From Cydia pomonella (taxonomy: Eukaryota; Arthropoda; Insecta; Lepidoptera; Tortricidae): a DNA stretch of 64,000 bases. Below, one piece after another: positions 23,105 through 35,192 of this stretch; position 1 is the first letter of the stretch; every line of letters begins with the position of its first letter. The stretch is taken from positions 3,410,001 to 3,474,000 of the forward strand of contig NC_084721.1 of assembly GCF_033807575.1 (NCBI RefSeq), in the 5' to 3' direction. The notes below the pieces were generated by a model. The model was not told the DNA's origin. It saw nothing but the letters and a program-made list of their open reading frames with translations, and did no database searches. The position numbers were made by a program, and so were the translations under genes.

Positions 23105-23420
23105 CCGGGACGAGGACGGGTATGGAGACGGTCACCGAGACTAGATAGGAATAGGGAGAATATGGGTAGATAGGAATGGGGATGGAGACGGAGACAGAGT
23201 CGGAGTCGATCACAAGGACGCGGATTGAGGACGGGGAAGGAGACGGAGCCGAGACTGGGATGGGAGTGGGGATTGGTATGGGGATGAAGACGGAGACGGG
23301 GATGTGGACGAGAACGGAGACGGGGGCCGGGGCTGAGATGGCGGCGGCGATGGGTATAGGAACGGAGATGGAGACGGGAACAAGGACGGGGATGAAGGCT
23401 CTTGGGAGTAGGAGATGAGG
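23105..23420 (+). repeat. Degenerate GGAGAC/GGGGAT minisatellite
   Basis: About 315 bp of purine-rich hexamer-like repeats (GGAGAC, GGGGAT, GGAACG). The strand asymmetry is almost complete (A, G-rich on +). The open frames over it encode only low-complexity peptides and are not evidence for a gene. Confidence 0.85.
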
Positions 23421-23578
23421 CATATCGCACGGTATATTTTGTGTATTCACATGATGGTTTCAAATGAACGATTTTTGCCATGGCTGTGTAAAGAAGCCAT
23501 ATAATAGTCAAGTCTCAAATTTCGTTTTAATGGGAGGCTCAAGTTTCGAAAAAAAAATACGGTAAGTGCGGTTTTCAG

Positions 23579-23752
23579 GAGTGGCTCAAACTTCAGTACA
23601 GTGGCAGTCTTATCACCGAACCTTATGTGCTGACTGCTGCTCATTATATCCTTGGACAGGAGCTGTCGGGCGTGAGGATCGGAGAGCACGATGTGGACTC
23701 TGACACAGACTGCGAAGGCTTGGTGGAACATGGCTGCGAGTTTAAAATACAG
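23579..23752 (+). pseudogene. Orphan relic of a protease His exon
   Basis: Single exon like P1 18940-19118, alone between P1 and P2. It keeps an acceptor (TTTTCAG), a donor (CAG|GTACTT) and codes for YVLTAAHYI and GVRIGEHDVDSDTDCEG. A net 2-nt loss near the start breaks the frame against its own acceptor phase, and the Cys after the catalytic His is Tyr. No neighbouring exons were found, so it marks a third, otherwise deleted, + strand copy or a transposed exon. Confidence 0.8.
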
Positions 23753-23822
23753 GTACTTCTCTTCTACACCATGTTTCCACCTAGGGATCCTAGCCAAGAT
23801 GAATAGTTGAAAAAAAACTCCA

Positions 23823-24275
23823 ATGCCATTATGGGCACTTCTACCGGAACTGAACTACAAGCTCACCAAAATACTACTCAAAACACCTAGACACCAACTA
23901 CGTAAAATAGTAGGATTAATTACAGGACATAACACACTAAACAAACACCTACACAATATGGGTAAAACAGACAGCCCCATGTGCAGAGCGTGCATGGAAG
24001 AAGAGGAAACAACAAAACACATTCTCCTAGACTACAAACAGTTATAAGTATACAGCAAATACTTAGGGACTCCGTGCACACTAAATGAGGCAGTTAGCAA
24101 CCCGAAAACATTGCTAGGCTTCGTGAAGGAGCTGAGGAGTACGGGGTTCTTCAAAAAAGGAGTGTACAGGTTTTTAAAGGGTCGGCAACGCGCATCCTGG
24201 CGTCCATAGGCTACGGTAACTGCTTACCATCAGGCGGGCCGTATGCTAGTTTGCCACCGTCGTGGTATAAAAAAA
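23823..24275 (+). pseudogene. Non-LTR retrotransposon 3' end (RNase H tail and UTR)
   Basis: The frame at 23823-24047 encodes LRKIVGLITGHNTLNKHLH, DSPMCRACMEEEETTKHIL, a pattern resembling the RNase H tail of Jockey-like elements. A TAA interrupts it, but the following sequence continues the element to the shared 3' end (GGGTCGGCAACGCGCAT...CCATCAGGCGGGCCGTATG) and an A-rich tail. 5'-truncated. Confidence 0.75.
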
Positions 24276-25189
24276 AGTATAGCGCTACCTCGTTTCACGC
24301 AAAATAGGCACAACTGTTGTCGACTTGCGGAAAATGTCCAGAAGCACTAACTAACATGGGCACTATTGCATATTTATTTATTTGTAATCGATGTACTATG
24401 TAAATAGGTATCTTTATTATTCAAAAAAACGTTAATCGAAAGTTAAATTAATGTATGGAAATAATCACGTCAGTTTTAAAAAACCAATGTATTTTGACCC
24501 ACTGTGTCTAATTGTTATACTTACCTACTACCTACTTCAGGGGGCAAAAAATAATGGCAAGTTAACCGCACTTCCTGTGCCTTATATTTGACTAGTTAAA
24601 TCCTTACATTAGTTGGCGTTACATAATATTTCACAAGTATGTAAAATTTAGAAATTCCATCATGTATGAGGAAAACCGGCGGTTTCCCCAAGTTATTTCT
24701 ATAATACCGGTCATCCAGTTATAGTCTGGTAGCCGATCGTAAAATTTACCTAGATCATAAGATAAAAGCTGCAGTTAAGTGGATATAAATATTTTTATGT
24801 AGATACTGCATAACATATTGATTGAAATTAGACCAAAATTCAATATGTACCACTAGCTTATCAGTGTAGGAAAATATTGTGAGGAAACCTAAATAAAAGT
24901 ACGTATATCAGAGAAAAAAATAAGATCCTTGATTATGTTCACTTGTACAGTCAGCAATACAATTAGCTTAGCCCCTTTGCATACAAATTTCTATGCAGGG
25001 GGGGAGGTACCTTTTCTCCGAGACAGCGTGTAAATTACAGACAAAATCAAATCCTGGATCATGTTGGACTTCACTGGAAATGACATGTCTAAATGAACAC
25101 ATTTTACTTATTTGAAAACCTGATCGTACTTAGGCAAATAGATGACAGAAAACACGCTAAGTTCGCAAAAATAAATAACGACTATTCTA
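24276..25189. other. P1-P2 spacer, no gene seen
   Basis: AT-rich. From about 24,860 on, blocks such as AAAATATTGTGAGGAAAC match 16,010-16,060 upstream of P1, so the duplicated unit starts near here. Confidence 0.45.
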
Positions 25190-25591
25190 ACAGCTACGGC
25201 CGGAACAATCATCAAAACATTTATTATTCTAGAACCAAAAAAGCCTTGTGATATTTTTAACTTATCACAAACAACTTGTATATAGGTGTCTCAAGACGTA
25301 GCAATGAAGCAGCGGGACGCCGGTCTACAAGTGTTGTTATTTATTATATTAGCAAACCTTTCATACGATTATACACCTTAGTAGTTTGTTGCAATAACGC
25401 TCAATATGCAACGACATCTTAATGACGTAGGTTGAAAATAAGACAAGGTTTTAAATTGTCCAGCGGCTTGAAGTTGACCATAGGTATATTATATGGAACC
25501 GGTCGAACTGACCAGTCGCGAGTCGCGAGCCGCCAAACGGCAGACGCGGACGTATATAATTTTTAAAGGAAAATATATAAATAATAACAAA
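25190..25591 (+). promoter_or_regulatory. Upstream region of P2, conserved with P1
   Basis: Aligns with 16260-16668. The core block GAACTGACCAGTCGCGAG is at about 25506-25523, preceded by ATTATATGG about 25 bp upstream as a possible TATA element. A second TATATAA at 25553-25559 is only about 33 bp from the ATG. Which one is used cannot be told from sequence. Confidence 0.5.
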
Positions 25592-28500
25592 ATGCGTGCA
25601 AAAATTACCCTTTGTATTGTGCTTGCTTGGTTAAGCTGTGCTGTGGCTTATCAAAGACGTAAGTTTTAAGTGCATTTTTAATTTTAATTGTAACGAAAGA
25701 TGAGTTTAATCGCCATATTTATGACATGTGTTTTTTTCGTAGTAAACAAGCTTTTAATGTGAATTGTGATCTTCACGGTGTTTGCACTAATATATGCAAT
25801 AATGTCGTCTAATATATTGTTGTCGTAGGTATAAGAATCCGTACTTAATGTTAGTATTCAATAAGACTTACTAAGCTAACGACATGCAGAACTCTCTGTA
25901 TCTAATGTCCTTAACGGGCCTAACGTGATTCATATTCATAATTTTACCTTTTATCCGAGGATGCAGCTGTGGTCACGGAAGACAGACGTCTCAGCAAAAT
26001 GTCAATGGAGATATTGGCCGTTAATTACATTGAATAAAAGGACATTAAATGTACATGTTTTAAAATGTTTGTTTGTGTATGTTTAAAAACCTATATGTGT
26101 ATAAAATTTCAAAATATTAAATCAATATAAATTTAATTTGGAACTAAAAAATTGGCCTAGAATCTAACGAACATATATGTAGGTACCTACAAACTTTTTA
26201 ACCTTTAAACAAATGTATTCCGAGCGTGTTAAATAATTACAACAATTAGAAATAAGGGACACCAGCGGTAGCAGCATGGTTCCATTTTGATCACCTGTCA
26301 CTATGCCTGTCACTTTCGCATTTACACACTTACATACTTAGAACGTGACAGGCATGGTGACAAATGATAAAAAGGCGACCATCTTATGCCTACAGTAGTA
26401 GATACTTTGATTCGATGGAAAGACATAGCATGAAGTCAAGTATAACTAAAGCAAACAAACGTAGATACGGTTAATAATTATCGCTTGAAATTAACATACC
26501 GACACGTGTTTGCTAATTTTAGGAAAATCCATATTGGACATACTTACTCGTTAAATCATTATCACATTATATTTTTCCTAGAAATAAAATATCTGCAAAA
26601 ATAAAACACATACCCAGTATTTATTATGGACTTATACAGCGTGTATTCTTGATACGACCGCATGATCAAAGGGTAACTAGTTTATGCTTTAATGAACTCA
26701 CTTTCATAGCTTTTATAAAAAATAGACCACTTTTATTTTTCCATATAAAATAATTGAGCAAGCAATGTATCACTACTTTGTTTTAACTCAAAACATCGCA
26801 GTCAGTGACCATGATGTACGAAATACATTGCCTCTGATGCATTGCATCGAAATATTTTCAAAAATTAATTATGCCTTGGTTAAGACTAAATTTTAAAAAA
26901 TCCATTTTAGATAGCACTAAAATCTTCGTCAAAAATACAAACTGTATAAAATGTTGTTTAATGTTTCTGTTAATTTAATTTCTAACACCGACAACAACAA
27001 TTGTAAATACTTATATCAAAAACTAAAGTACAAATGAAAACCAAACAAATTCGTTACGTAATTTTAGTAATTTTACACTATTTAGTGTTGGTAATAATAC
27101 GAACAGGAAAAACGACAAAATAATCCAGGTAAATGATATGCAGTCACTGTGTGAGTCAGCGTAGTATCCAACTGTGATTTAAATTTGATTGATTAAGTCA
27201 TTAAATCTTTAAAAAAGAGCTCTAGGCTTCTATTTGCGTTAAATTATATATATGTGCTAAATCCTTTTATCAGTGCTAGAACCTATTAACCAAACCATTG
27301 AACCACAATTTAATGAATATGAAATGAAATGAACGAATTATTTTATTTTATAGATACCGCTGCCTTTTCAGAATAAAATTTAACACAACTATTATATTAA
27401 AAAAATGAAAAGGCATACGCGTAGGGTAGCCATATCGTGCGAAAAATGCCTTACATCATTTGGGAGAAGAGCTTATACTCTTCAAACTGCTGGATATATT
27501 TCTATCACACATAACTAAGAACCACCGTAAGGAAATTCGCTTTCACGTCAAAACAACCTCATCGAAATCGGTACATCCGTTGGAGAGCTACAATGCCACA
27601 GACAGACAGACATTGGCGTCAAACATATACCCTTCTTTTGCGTCGGGGATTCAAAACAAACTTAAGTTAAATTATGATCCATATTTTTTTTTTATTCCTT
27701 AAAGTTAAGAGTAGTTTCAAGTTGTTACAACCCAAACTACGATGGGAGTGGTTTTGGGACTAGAAATCTAGCAATCTCTGCTCTGACTTTCAGTGAACAA
27801 GAAACACTACTATTTTCTTAGTTTAGGTATATTACCCACATAAGTTTACACGTTCCGTAAAATGTTGTCTATTTTGCAGAGAGCTGTAGTGACTGCGTCG
27901 GCTACCGTTCTTGTGACGCTGCCGTGGCCCTTCTTAACACGAAGACGAAAGCAGCAGATGAAAAGTTCAAGAGCGCTTTCTGTGGTTTTGATGGAGCCAA
28001 GCTACCAATGGTTAGTATCTCATCATCCTAGTCGGCTTCGACCATGGCGGCATCGCGATTTAGCGTCGTTTGTGAGCTGACAAACCTTTTTTTACTCTTC
28101 CGGCAAAATGGCAGTTGATGACCGCAGGGGGTTGGGTGAGATTTCTTGTCGAGTTCCATGAGCTCCAGAACTGAGAATACTTGCACTTTGTTCCTCACTC
28201 AAATATCAAAAATCATCAAACATTTATTCAGCAAATAAGCCACAGGGACACTTTTACATGTAAATTTTTTACAAGTTACAATAACAATCACCAAAAAATA
28301 CAAAATACAATTACAATTATGGTATCAATGGAGTATAAGATACTTTATTAAAGATGTTTACAGACTCTAAATATCGAATTACACAAAAAAAAAACTATGT
28401 TAAAAATGAGTGCTAATGAGTTTCTAAACATACCAGTTAGATTACTAAAAATGAGTGCTCCACTACACTAATGAGAAACCTCATAAACAGACAATGGGGA

Positions 28501-31500
28501 CGATATCCATTAGTAAAATAAGTACTCGTATTACCTACGTACTAAGGTACATATTTGATGATGATGAAATCCTGTTATCCCTCATTAGGGACGTAGGACT
28601 CGCAGAATTTTTATTCCATTAGTCGTGATCCTGAGCAGCTACTTCCAGCTCTTTCCAGCCGAGTCCAGTTGAGCCAGCCTCCTTCTCAATTGGTTTCCTC
28701 GATGTGGTACGAGGCCGCTCAGACCGGCATATATTTATTTTTGTTTTTCTTCGTGTTTATGTTTTACAAAGCTGCTATATCACATCAATCACATCAATGA
28801 GGTTTCCGGACGCGGTGTCCCTGTGATAATAGCTTTATATATAGATCTAGGTGTATTATATAGCCCTATCTAAGGATTTTCGGATTTCATAAAACCGTGA
28901 AAAAGAATCTGTAGAATAGTTTCCCCATAGACATAATATACCTAGTGTTGGAGTCTAAGCCAGCTGTCACCATAGCCTCACATCGAAAGATATCGAAGCT
29001 TCAATTAATCGCTATTCGGTTCCGCTGTGTAGAGATTATCGATATATGTATAACATGATTAAAATCGACAAGTCCACATCCCTAAAAACGTGCTTAAAAC
29101 ACACACATATACATTTATACGCACACATACAAGGCTTGCCCGCCACCAAAAAGACTACGGCTTGAATATTAAATTGTGTACTGAGAACAGACAACGGGGG
29201 GCTCTAGTTTCCCTGTATTTTACGCAGTCGATAATTTAATAGTTTTAATACGCAATGGCGGACAACCGGTCCGTTCGAGGAAAGGTCACTGCATCCTTAA
29301 ACGCTGTTTAAGTTGTTTGTGTTGTATTTATTGACAATACTGTCTGTATATTAGTGTAGGCAGAATAATCGGCTACATCCTTCTGATTCGATTACAACTT
29401 ATACTCCGGCACATCAACTTTGTCAGTAGCAAAAGGCGTGAAATTCAAATTTTCTATGGGAGGTCCACCCATCGCGCCTTTTTTTCAAGTTTGCCGCCTT
29501 TTTAGGGTTCCGTAGTCAACTAGGAACCCTTATAGCTTCGCCATGTCCGTCTGTCTGTCCGTCCGCGGCTTTACTCCATGATCAGTATTGTCAATAAATA
29601 CAACACCAATAACTTAAACAGCGTTTAAGGGTGCAGTGACCTTTCCTCGAACGGACCGGTTGCCCGCCATTGCGTATTAAAACTATTAAATTATCGACTG
29701 CGTAAAATACAGGGAAACTAGAGCCCCCCGTTGTCTGTTCTCAGTACAAAATTTAATATTCAAGCCGTAGCCTTTTTGGTAGCGGGCAAGCCCTGTATGT
29801 GTGCGTATAAAATGTGTATGTGTGTGTTTTTAGCACGTTTTTAGGGATGTGGACTTGTCCTGGGATGTGGACTATAAGGAAACTATAAGGGGTTCCTAGC
29901 TGACTCCTGAACCCTAAAAATAACCCTAACGGAAATAAAGAAGGCAACCGTATGTGAAACATAAAATCATTCGTTTAGGTTTTGATAATAAAGCTGCTAT
30001 TTATTAAAAGAGCTTCATCTGAATGAACTTTGTGTTACAATAAAATATCTTGCCCAGGTGTGCTGCTCTCAACTCTTGACGACATCAACACCCGATAAAG
30101 TGGAAAACGTGGAAAACCACCCAAACCTTCACCTGCTTCCGGACGCGTGTGGAAAGATCAACGGAGACAAGATTATAGGTAGGTGTTGCCTTCACTAACC
30201 TGGAGAGTTACCAAAATTGCGAAATTTTCCATTTCCAAAAAGAAGCTTTCCTTTGAGTCTGACGTCCTAGCCTAGTGGGTAGTGTAGTGCTCTTGCCTTT
30301 GAAGCCGATGGTCCTGGGTTGGAATCCCGATAAGGGAATTTATTTGTGCGATGACCATAAATATTTTGTTCCTGAGTCATGGGTATTTTCTATGTATTTA
30401 AGTATTTATACACAACACAAGCCTTCTTGAGTTTTATGTGTGAGTTAGTCAATCTGTGTAAGAATATCCTCATTTATATGTTTCCTGTGATTTTTTCTGA
30501 TATTCCCGAGAACTTTTCCAACTTTTAGGAAACATCCGCACATCTGCACTTGCATCAGTGTTTTAATATGTTGGTCGCGAGCTCCTGGAAGCCTCTGTAA
30601 ATGGGTCTGGGTCAGGAAACCATACTAAAAAACAAAACAGCGCACAGCCCTCATACACAGCCTAAGCAGCTGGAGGGGGGACTTGGAGGTTTCAATTGCT
30701 ATTTTTCTCATGCCATTTCATTCAAGGTCATGAAAAACATTAAAAAAGCACTAACGTACGTGAATGTCAATGAAGTGTTCAAGTAGGTACTTATGATGAT
30801 TGATTTTATTCACAGGAGGCCGAACCGCGGGACTTTACGAGTATCCGTGGATGACGCTCATCTCTTACAAGACTCGTAAGTATAAACGTTTCCTTCACCT
30901 AAAATAATTACAAGTTCTCCCCGGTACCTACCTAAATTCAATTTTAAAGTTAAGTCATCACACGGTGAAATTTCAATTTAAGGATGATTCACGTTGGAAC
31001 GGCCTGGGTCCGAGCCGTGGCAACCGATACTTCATTTTCTATGACTGGTGTCGGATGCCTCGGCCCAACCCGAGCCGTTTTAGCGTGAGTCAAACTTTAT
31101 TCATGTTGGGACCTTATTGAAAGACATGTGGGGACCTCATTGACACACACTTGATCACGTTACGTTTGCGGAAATCCAAAGCAATTTATCCTACAATCAT
31201 ATTTCTTTGTCAATTCGTTAAATGCTATAGTATAAGTAACTAACATTGCCCGATTCAATTTTCTTTTATGTAAAAGTGTTCTGCTTCCAAAATTACCCTT
31301 GAATGGGAAATTTCCACTATAGCGATAGCGTTCTTATAGAAACATTCAATAAATAAATGTAAATTGTGTTCATATAATTTGCGCAAATGTTTAGGTCCCG
31401 TCTAATCTAACTTGGCACCGAATTGAACAGTACAAAGTGAGATAGTGTCGTTATAAACGTCATATAATCATAGAAATTTGACATTGATGATGATATGTCC

Positions 31501-34500
31501 AAACCTTGTCATTGTAAATCCCATACAGAATTAGCTTGGTCCAACTCCAAATTTTTTTCTATGAACCTAACCAGAAACTATTCCAGGACTGGGGCCCCAG
31601 TTCGAATGCGGCGGCAGCCTTATCAATGAACGTTACGTACTCACTGCGGCCCACTGCATCTCCAACTTGAAGCTGCTGGGCGTGAGGATAGGAGAGAACG
31701 ATGTGGATACCACCACGGACTGTCAAGGAGATCCTCCGACTCTTACCTGCGAATCTAAGATACAGGTAAGTCCACACTCCCTTTTCTACAAAGTCTAGTA
31801 CCTATTAGATTTGCTGTAGTTCGCCCCCAGCCCCAGACTGGCCCTGAAGGTCTCATCAATGAACGCTACGTACTCATTACGGCCCACTGTCTAACTTCAA
31901 GCTCCTCAGCATGAGGATAGGAGAGAATGATATTGGTACCACCAGGGACTGCCAAGGAGAACCTCCCACTCTTACCTGCGTGTCTAAGATACAGGTATGT
32001 CCACACTCCCTTTTCTGCAAAGTATAGTGTCTATTAGATTTGCTGTTCACCCCCAGGCTGGCTATGAAGGCAGTCTCATCAATGAACTTTGCGCACTGGC
32101 TGCAGTCCACTGCATCTCCAACTTGAAGGTGCTTGGAGTGAGGGTAGGAGAGAATGATGTGTATACCACCACGGACTGCCAAGAAGAAGCTCCCACACTT
32201 ACCCGCGAAACTAAAATTTAGGCAAGATCTTCTGATCCTTTCTTGCGTATTGACAGCAGTTCACTGCATCTCCAACTTAAAGCTACTTCGTGTGATAGAA
32301 CATGTGGATACCACCACGGACTGTCAAGGAGAATCTCCCACTCTTACTTGGGAATCTTAAGATTCAGATCTCTCTTTTCAGCCCTGTCGCACTTATGTCT
32401 ATTCGCCTCTAAATTGCTGCTGGTATGTTGTTTGGATAGATAGGCAAAAAAGATGTGGTTACTACCAAGAACTGCCAATGAGATACAATATTATAAAATA
32501 CGACAGAGATACAGATAAAGGTAAAATACAGAGTATTGTCTTCTCTTTCTTTTCTGAAATGTGGGTACATTTAGCTCGAATTGCTATAGTTCACTACCAG
32601 ACTCGTCTTGAAGGTTTGCCGACTTATTATATGAATAAATTGACAAATATGTGAATTCTACGAGGCAATGCCAAGAACAGAATCCCATTAAGATACAGAT
32701 ACTGTGTCAAGTATCTATTACATATTGGAACTTTACTTTTTTGAGACAAAATGATCAAAACTCGAGCTAGTTAGTTGCTTAGACAATCGATTTACATAAA
32801 GTAGATTAAATTGTCCCTTTGAGTTATCCAAGAAGTTATTATTTAGTTCATAGAAGTTATTCTTTTTCATTTTTTATTTTTAGGATATTCGTATTGAGGA
32901 GGCCATACCCCATCCAGAATACCACGGCAAACCCAACGTCAGAAATGATATCGGTCTTCTCAGGCTTAAAAAGCCAGTGGACTTATCCTTCAGTAAGTAC
33001 ATCCTTCTTCTTTAATACCCACATTTATGGCTCTTTTTACACATTTTACTAATGTCACTATTACATCTAATTACATTACGTTACAAGTGCGAAAAGTAGA
33101 AAATTCGAAACGAGTGGCGATAAATTACCGGACTAGGGCGGTAGTAATAGAAAGAAGTAGGCGGTAGAAGTACAAAGTAGCACCATATGTACTGTAAAAT
33201 GTTGTTAACCTTTAGTTTTGCGTCAATTCCCGTTTCTTGTAAAAACACAAGTACCACACAGTAAAAAGAAAAATAAAAGCCATCAGCCAGTCTGAAGCTT
33301 ATTTGCCACCGATGTTCTTAACGTAATGAGACTAATGAGTTATACTCGTTGACCGATGAAATATATAATAATATATATAAAGATATAAAGGTATAAAGAA
33401 ATTCTTTTTGCAACAGCTTCCTTATAAACCTCTTTCAATCGAACTTTTTTTACAGAGAACGCCGGTATAATCTGCCTGCCGGTATCCAAAGACCTACAGA
33501 GCCGTATCCTCGGAGGACAGCACGCCACCGTCGCGGGCTGGGGCTACACGGAGAAAGGCTATATCTCAGCTAAGCTACTTGCCGTAGATGTGCCAATACA
33601 TACTGCTGATTCGTGCCGAGAATTGTACAACAGGTAAAAAAGGAACTTGATTTACGAAGCCAAATTTAGATCCTCTCCAGTAAAGGATGACGCTCGGTAA
33701 CTCCCAATCGTTAATACGTGCTGGGGTCACGTCAACTAAAAAAGAGAATGAAAGAGATGAGAGAACGTGTTATGTGGAAGGGGCAACACATTTCTTACAG
33801 CGCTTTTTGTTTCGCAAGTAGAATTGCATAGACGACACATTTGTCGCGAACGTATTGCGAACCAGCTAATATTTGCCAACGTCATGGAGTAGATGGCGCT
33901 AGTAGTCACGTTTAACTTAAGTAACCGCTTCTAGGTTATTGGGATTTTTTGAGGGAAGTTGAGAGGGTAGATGAGAACGACAGTAGGAAAAAAGGAGGTT
34001 GTGTGCGAACAGATCGACGCGGAAGTGATATTTGCTTTTAGATCAAGTCAAGAACGTTCTTATGGTGTTATTAGAATAATGATGTGTCTCTGGTATATTG
34101 TGACCAACGTTATCAGTACTCAGAGTGAACAGTGATCCAGTGAGGCTAAATGAACTTAAGGTAAACTTTGTGTGAGGAATGGGGTCGCTATAAGGGGAGG
34201 TTTGGAGGCGACAATTAAGCTCAAGAAACCAGGTGGATAATCATGTGATACTCATGTTATATGTAGGTAATAAAGTCGGACACCAGCACAACTCATATCG
34301 TCATCTCACTAACATCCAGGCCTCGTATAGGTATGTAGTACATTTACATATCGCTTTCCAGTATCCGTAAAAGCATTAGCTCATAGGTTAATAAGTATGG
34401 TGAGCTTGACGACAACATTGTCAAAAATAAACAGATGACTGTTTTACTAACATTTTATTTTTTTACTTTGCATTCCAGTAGGCGTGTTTAAACCCACGGG

Positions 34501-34909
34501 TGGGCTCGGTATATAATAGTACACTACACTAACCAGAAAAATCTGTCATGTTCAGGATCCATCATGATCCATATACCTAGGTAGTAAAAGATATCTCTAA
34601 CAAGTATGGTACCACACTTAGAATGGTAGAATTGATTACAGTTCACATTCTTATTTCAGAGGCCAAAAACCAGGTGAAGAAGACGAGACGATCAACAAGA
34701 TCTGCGCCGGAGAGAACGGCAAGGACTCCTGCGGCGGGGACTCCGGGGGCCCACTGATGGTCAAAGGGGCCTACAGGAACAGCGGTGAACGCTTCATTCA
34801 ACACGGTATCGTGTCGTACGGACCTAGGCTTTGCGGGTCTGACTTTCCGGGAGTGTACACCGATGTTTCGAAGTATATGAAATGGATATTGGATAATATT
34901 AGGCCTTGA
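25592..34909 (+). CDS. P2: clip-domain serine protease, intact triad
   Basis: Secreted trypsin-like zymogen of the clip family (easter or phenoloxidase-activating type, CLIPB-like by inference). Exons: 25592-25658, 27880-28010, 30058-30178, 30816-30875, 31587-31765, 32884-32992, 33456-33633, 34660-34909; 1095 nt, 364 residues, all phases fit. Signal peptide to about Ala19. Clip Cys are C25, C28, C34, C57, C68 and C69 (C-x2-C-x5-C-x22-C-x10-CC). The linker HPNLHLLPDACG carries Cys97, which probably pairs with the catalytic domain. Cleavage is predicted at GDK104|IIGG. Triad: His149 (LTAAHC), Asp208 (NDIGLLRL), Ser310 (GGDSGGP). Asp304 at the base of the S1 pocket (KDSC) predicts cleavage after Arg or Lys. 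It is the only apparently competent enzyme of the cluster. The clip-exon donor is GTTAGT, as in H3. Introns carry a 795-bp foldback, a SINE and a row of dead His-exon copies. Confidence 0.92.
26275..26384. mobile_element. Foldback MITE in P2 intron 1
   Basis: The left arm has ATGGTTCCATTTTGATCACC and TGCCTGTCAC. The right arm has GTGACAGGCATGGTGACAAA and GGCGACCAT. Short unpaired loop. No coding capacity. Confidence 0.7.
28195..28410. repeat. Dispersed repeat, also at 57665-57855
   Basis: Shares CATCAAACATTTATTCAGCA, TTTTACATGTAAA, AAAATACAATTACAA and CGAATTACACAAAAAAAA, in order, with 57665-57855. One copy is in P2 intron 2 and the other in an intron of H4. Likely retrotransposon tail. Confidence 0.65.
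29068..29862. mobile_element. Large inverted repeat in P2 intron 2
   Basis: Two arms of about 278 bp (29068-29345 and 29583-29862) that are near-perfect reverse complements, separated by about 237 bp. Examples: GACAAGTCCACATCCC against GGGATGTGGACTTGTCC, and GGACCGGTTGCCCGCCATTG against CAATGGCGGACAACCGGTCC. The spacer holds a GGTTCCGTA-type repeat piece (29497-29580). The transcript would form a long hairpin if the intron is transcribed. Confidence 0.9.
30262..30480 (+). mobile_element. tRNA-derived SINE copy
   Basis: tRNA-like head (TAGCCTAGTGGGTAGTG, GAAGCCGATGGTCCTGGG as B-box region), then CATGGGTATTTTCTATGTAT and the tail CACAACACAAGCCTTCTTGAG...TTAGTCAATCTGTGTAA. Copies also at 40785-41095, 54440-54531 and 59382-59629. 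Intronic in P2. Confidence 0.8.
30980..31098. mobile_element. MITE family G, copy 3
   Basis: AGGATGATTCACGTTGGAAC at the left, CCCGAGCCGTTTTAGCGTGAG at the right, with CATTTTCTATGA inside. Intron between the P2 cleavage-site exon and His exon. Confidence 0.65.
31800..32720 (+). pseudogene. Row of decayed P2 His-exon copies
   Basis: After exon 31587-31765 come copies at about 31828-31995, 32056-32222, 32225-32365 and weaker ones at about 32370-32500 and 32540-32700. The first keeps ATACAG|GTATG but has lost the CGGS part and is frameshifted at the His. The second is open (INELCALAAVHCISNLKVLG) but has a wrong acceptor phase, and its donor is TAG|GCAAG. The third has lost AAHC (GTTCACTGC) and contains stops. 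Decay increases with distance from the live exon. The third begins with the same CTTCTG.TCCTTTCTTGCG segment as the P1 copies, so some copies may predate the P1/P2 split. Confidence 0.88.
33060..33215. repeat. Dispersed repeat copy in P2 intron
   Basis: Shares GTGCGAAAAGTAGAAAATTC, GAGTGGCGAT.AATTA and GCACCATATGTACTGTAAAA words with 49155-49295 and (reverse) 52140-52290. A nonautonomous element family. Confidence 0.6.
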
Positions 34910-35186
34910 TTTAAGATCGTATTAACTCCTCGTCATCTCGAACGTTACTTGAAATTTTTTACGCCATTATATACTTTTGAAGATGACCACTTAAGATATA
35001 CAGCCTTCCTTAAATTCATGGTAAAAGCTAAGTTCATAATATATATCGGACTGACAGTAATGATACTCATTCACTTTATCCTTTGTAGTGATTAATAATT
35101 AGGATGTGATTATTTGCTAAGATAAGATACTTAATGTTACTAAGTGCCTAATACTTAGATAAGAAATACTCTGTAATGGTGTTGTA

Positions 35187-35192
35187 AATAAA
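35187..35192 (+). terminator. Polyadenylation signal of P2
   Basis: AATAAA, 278 bp after the P2 stop codon. Confidence 0.5.

Noticed and set aside
23008..23511. 167- and 137-codon minus-strand frames rich in Pro, His, Ser and Val
   Set aside because: They are translations of the purine-rich minisatellite and lack any domain.
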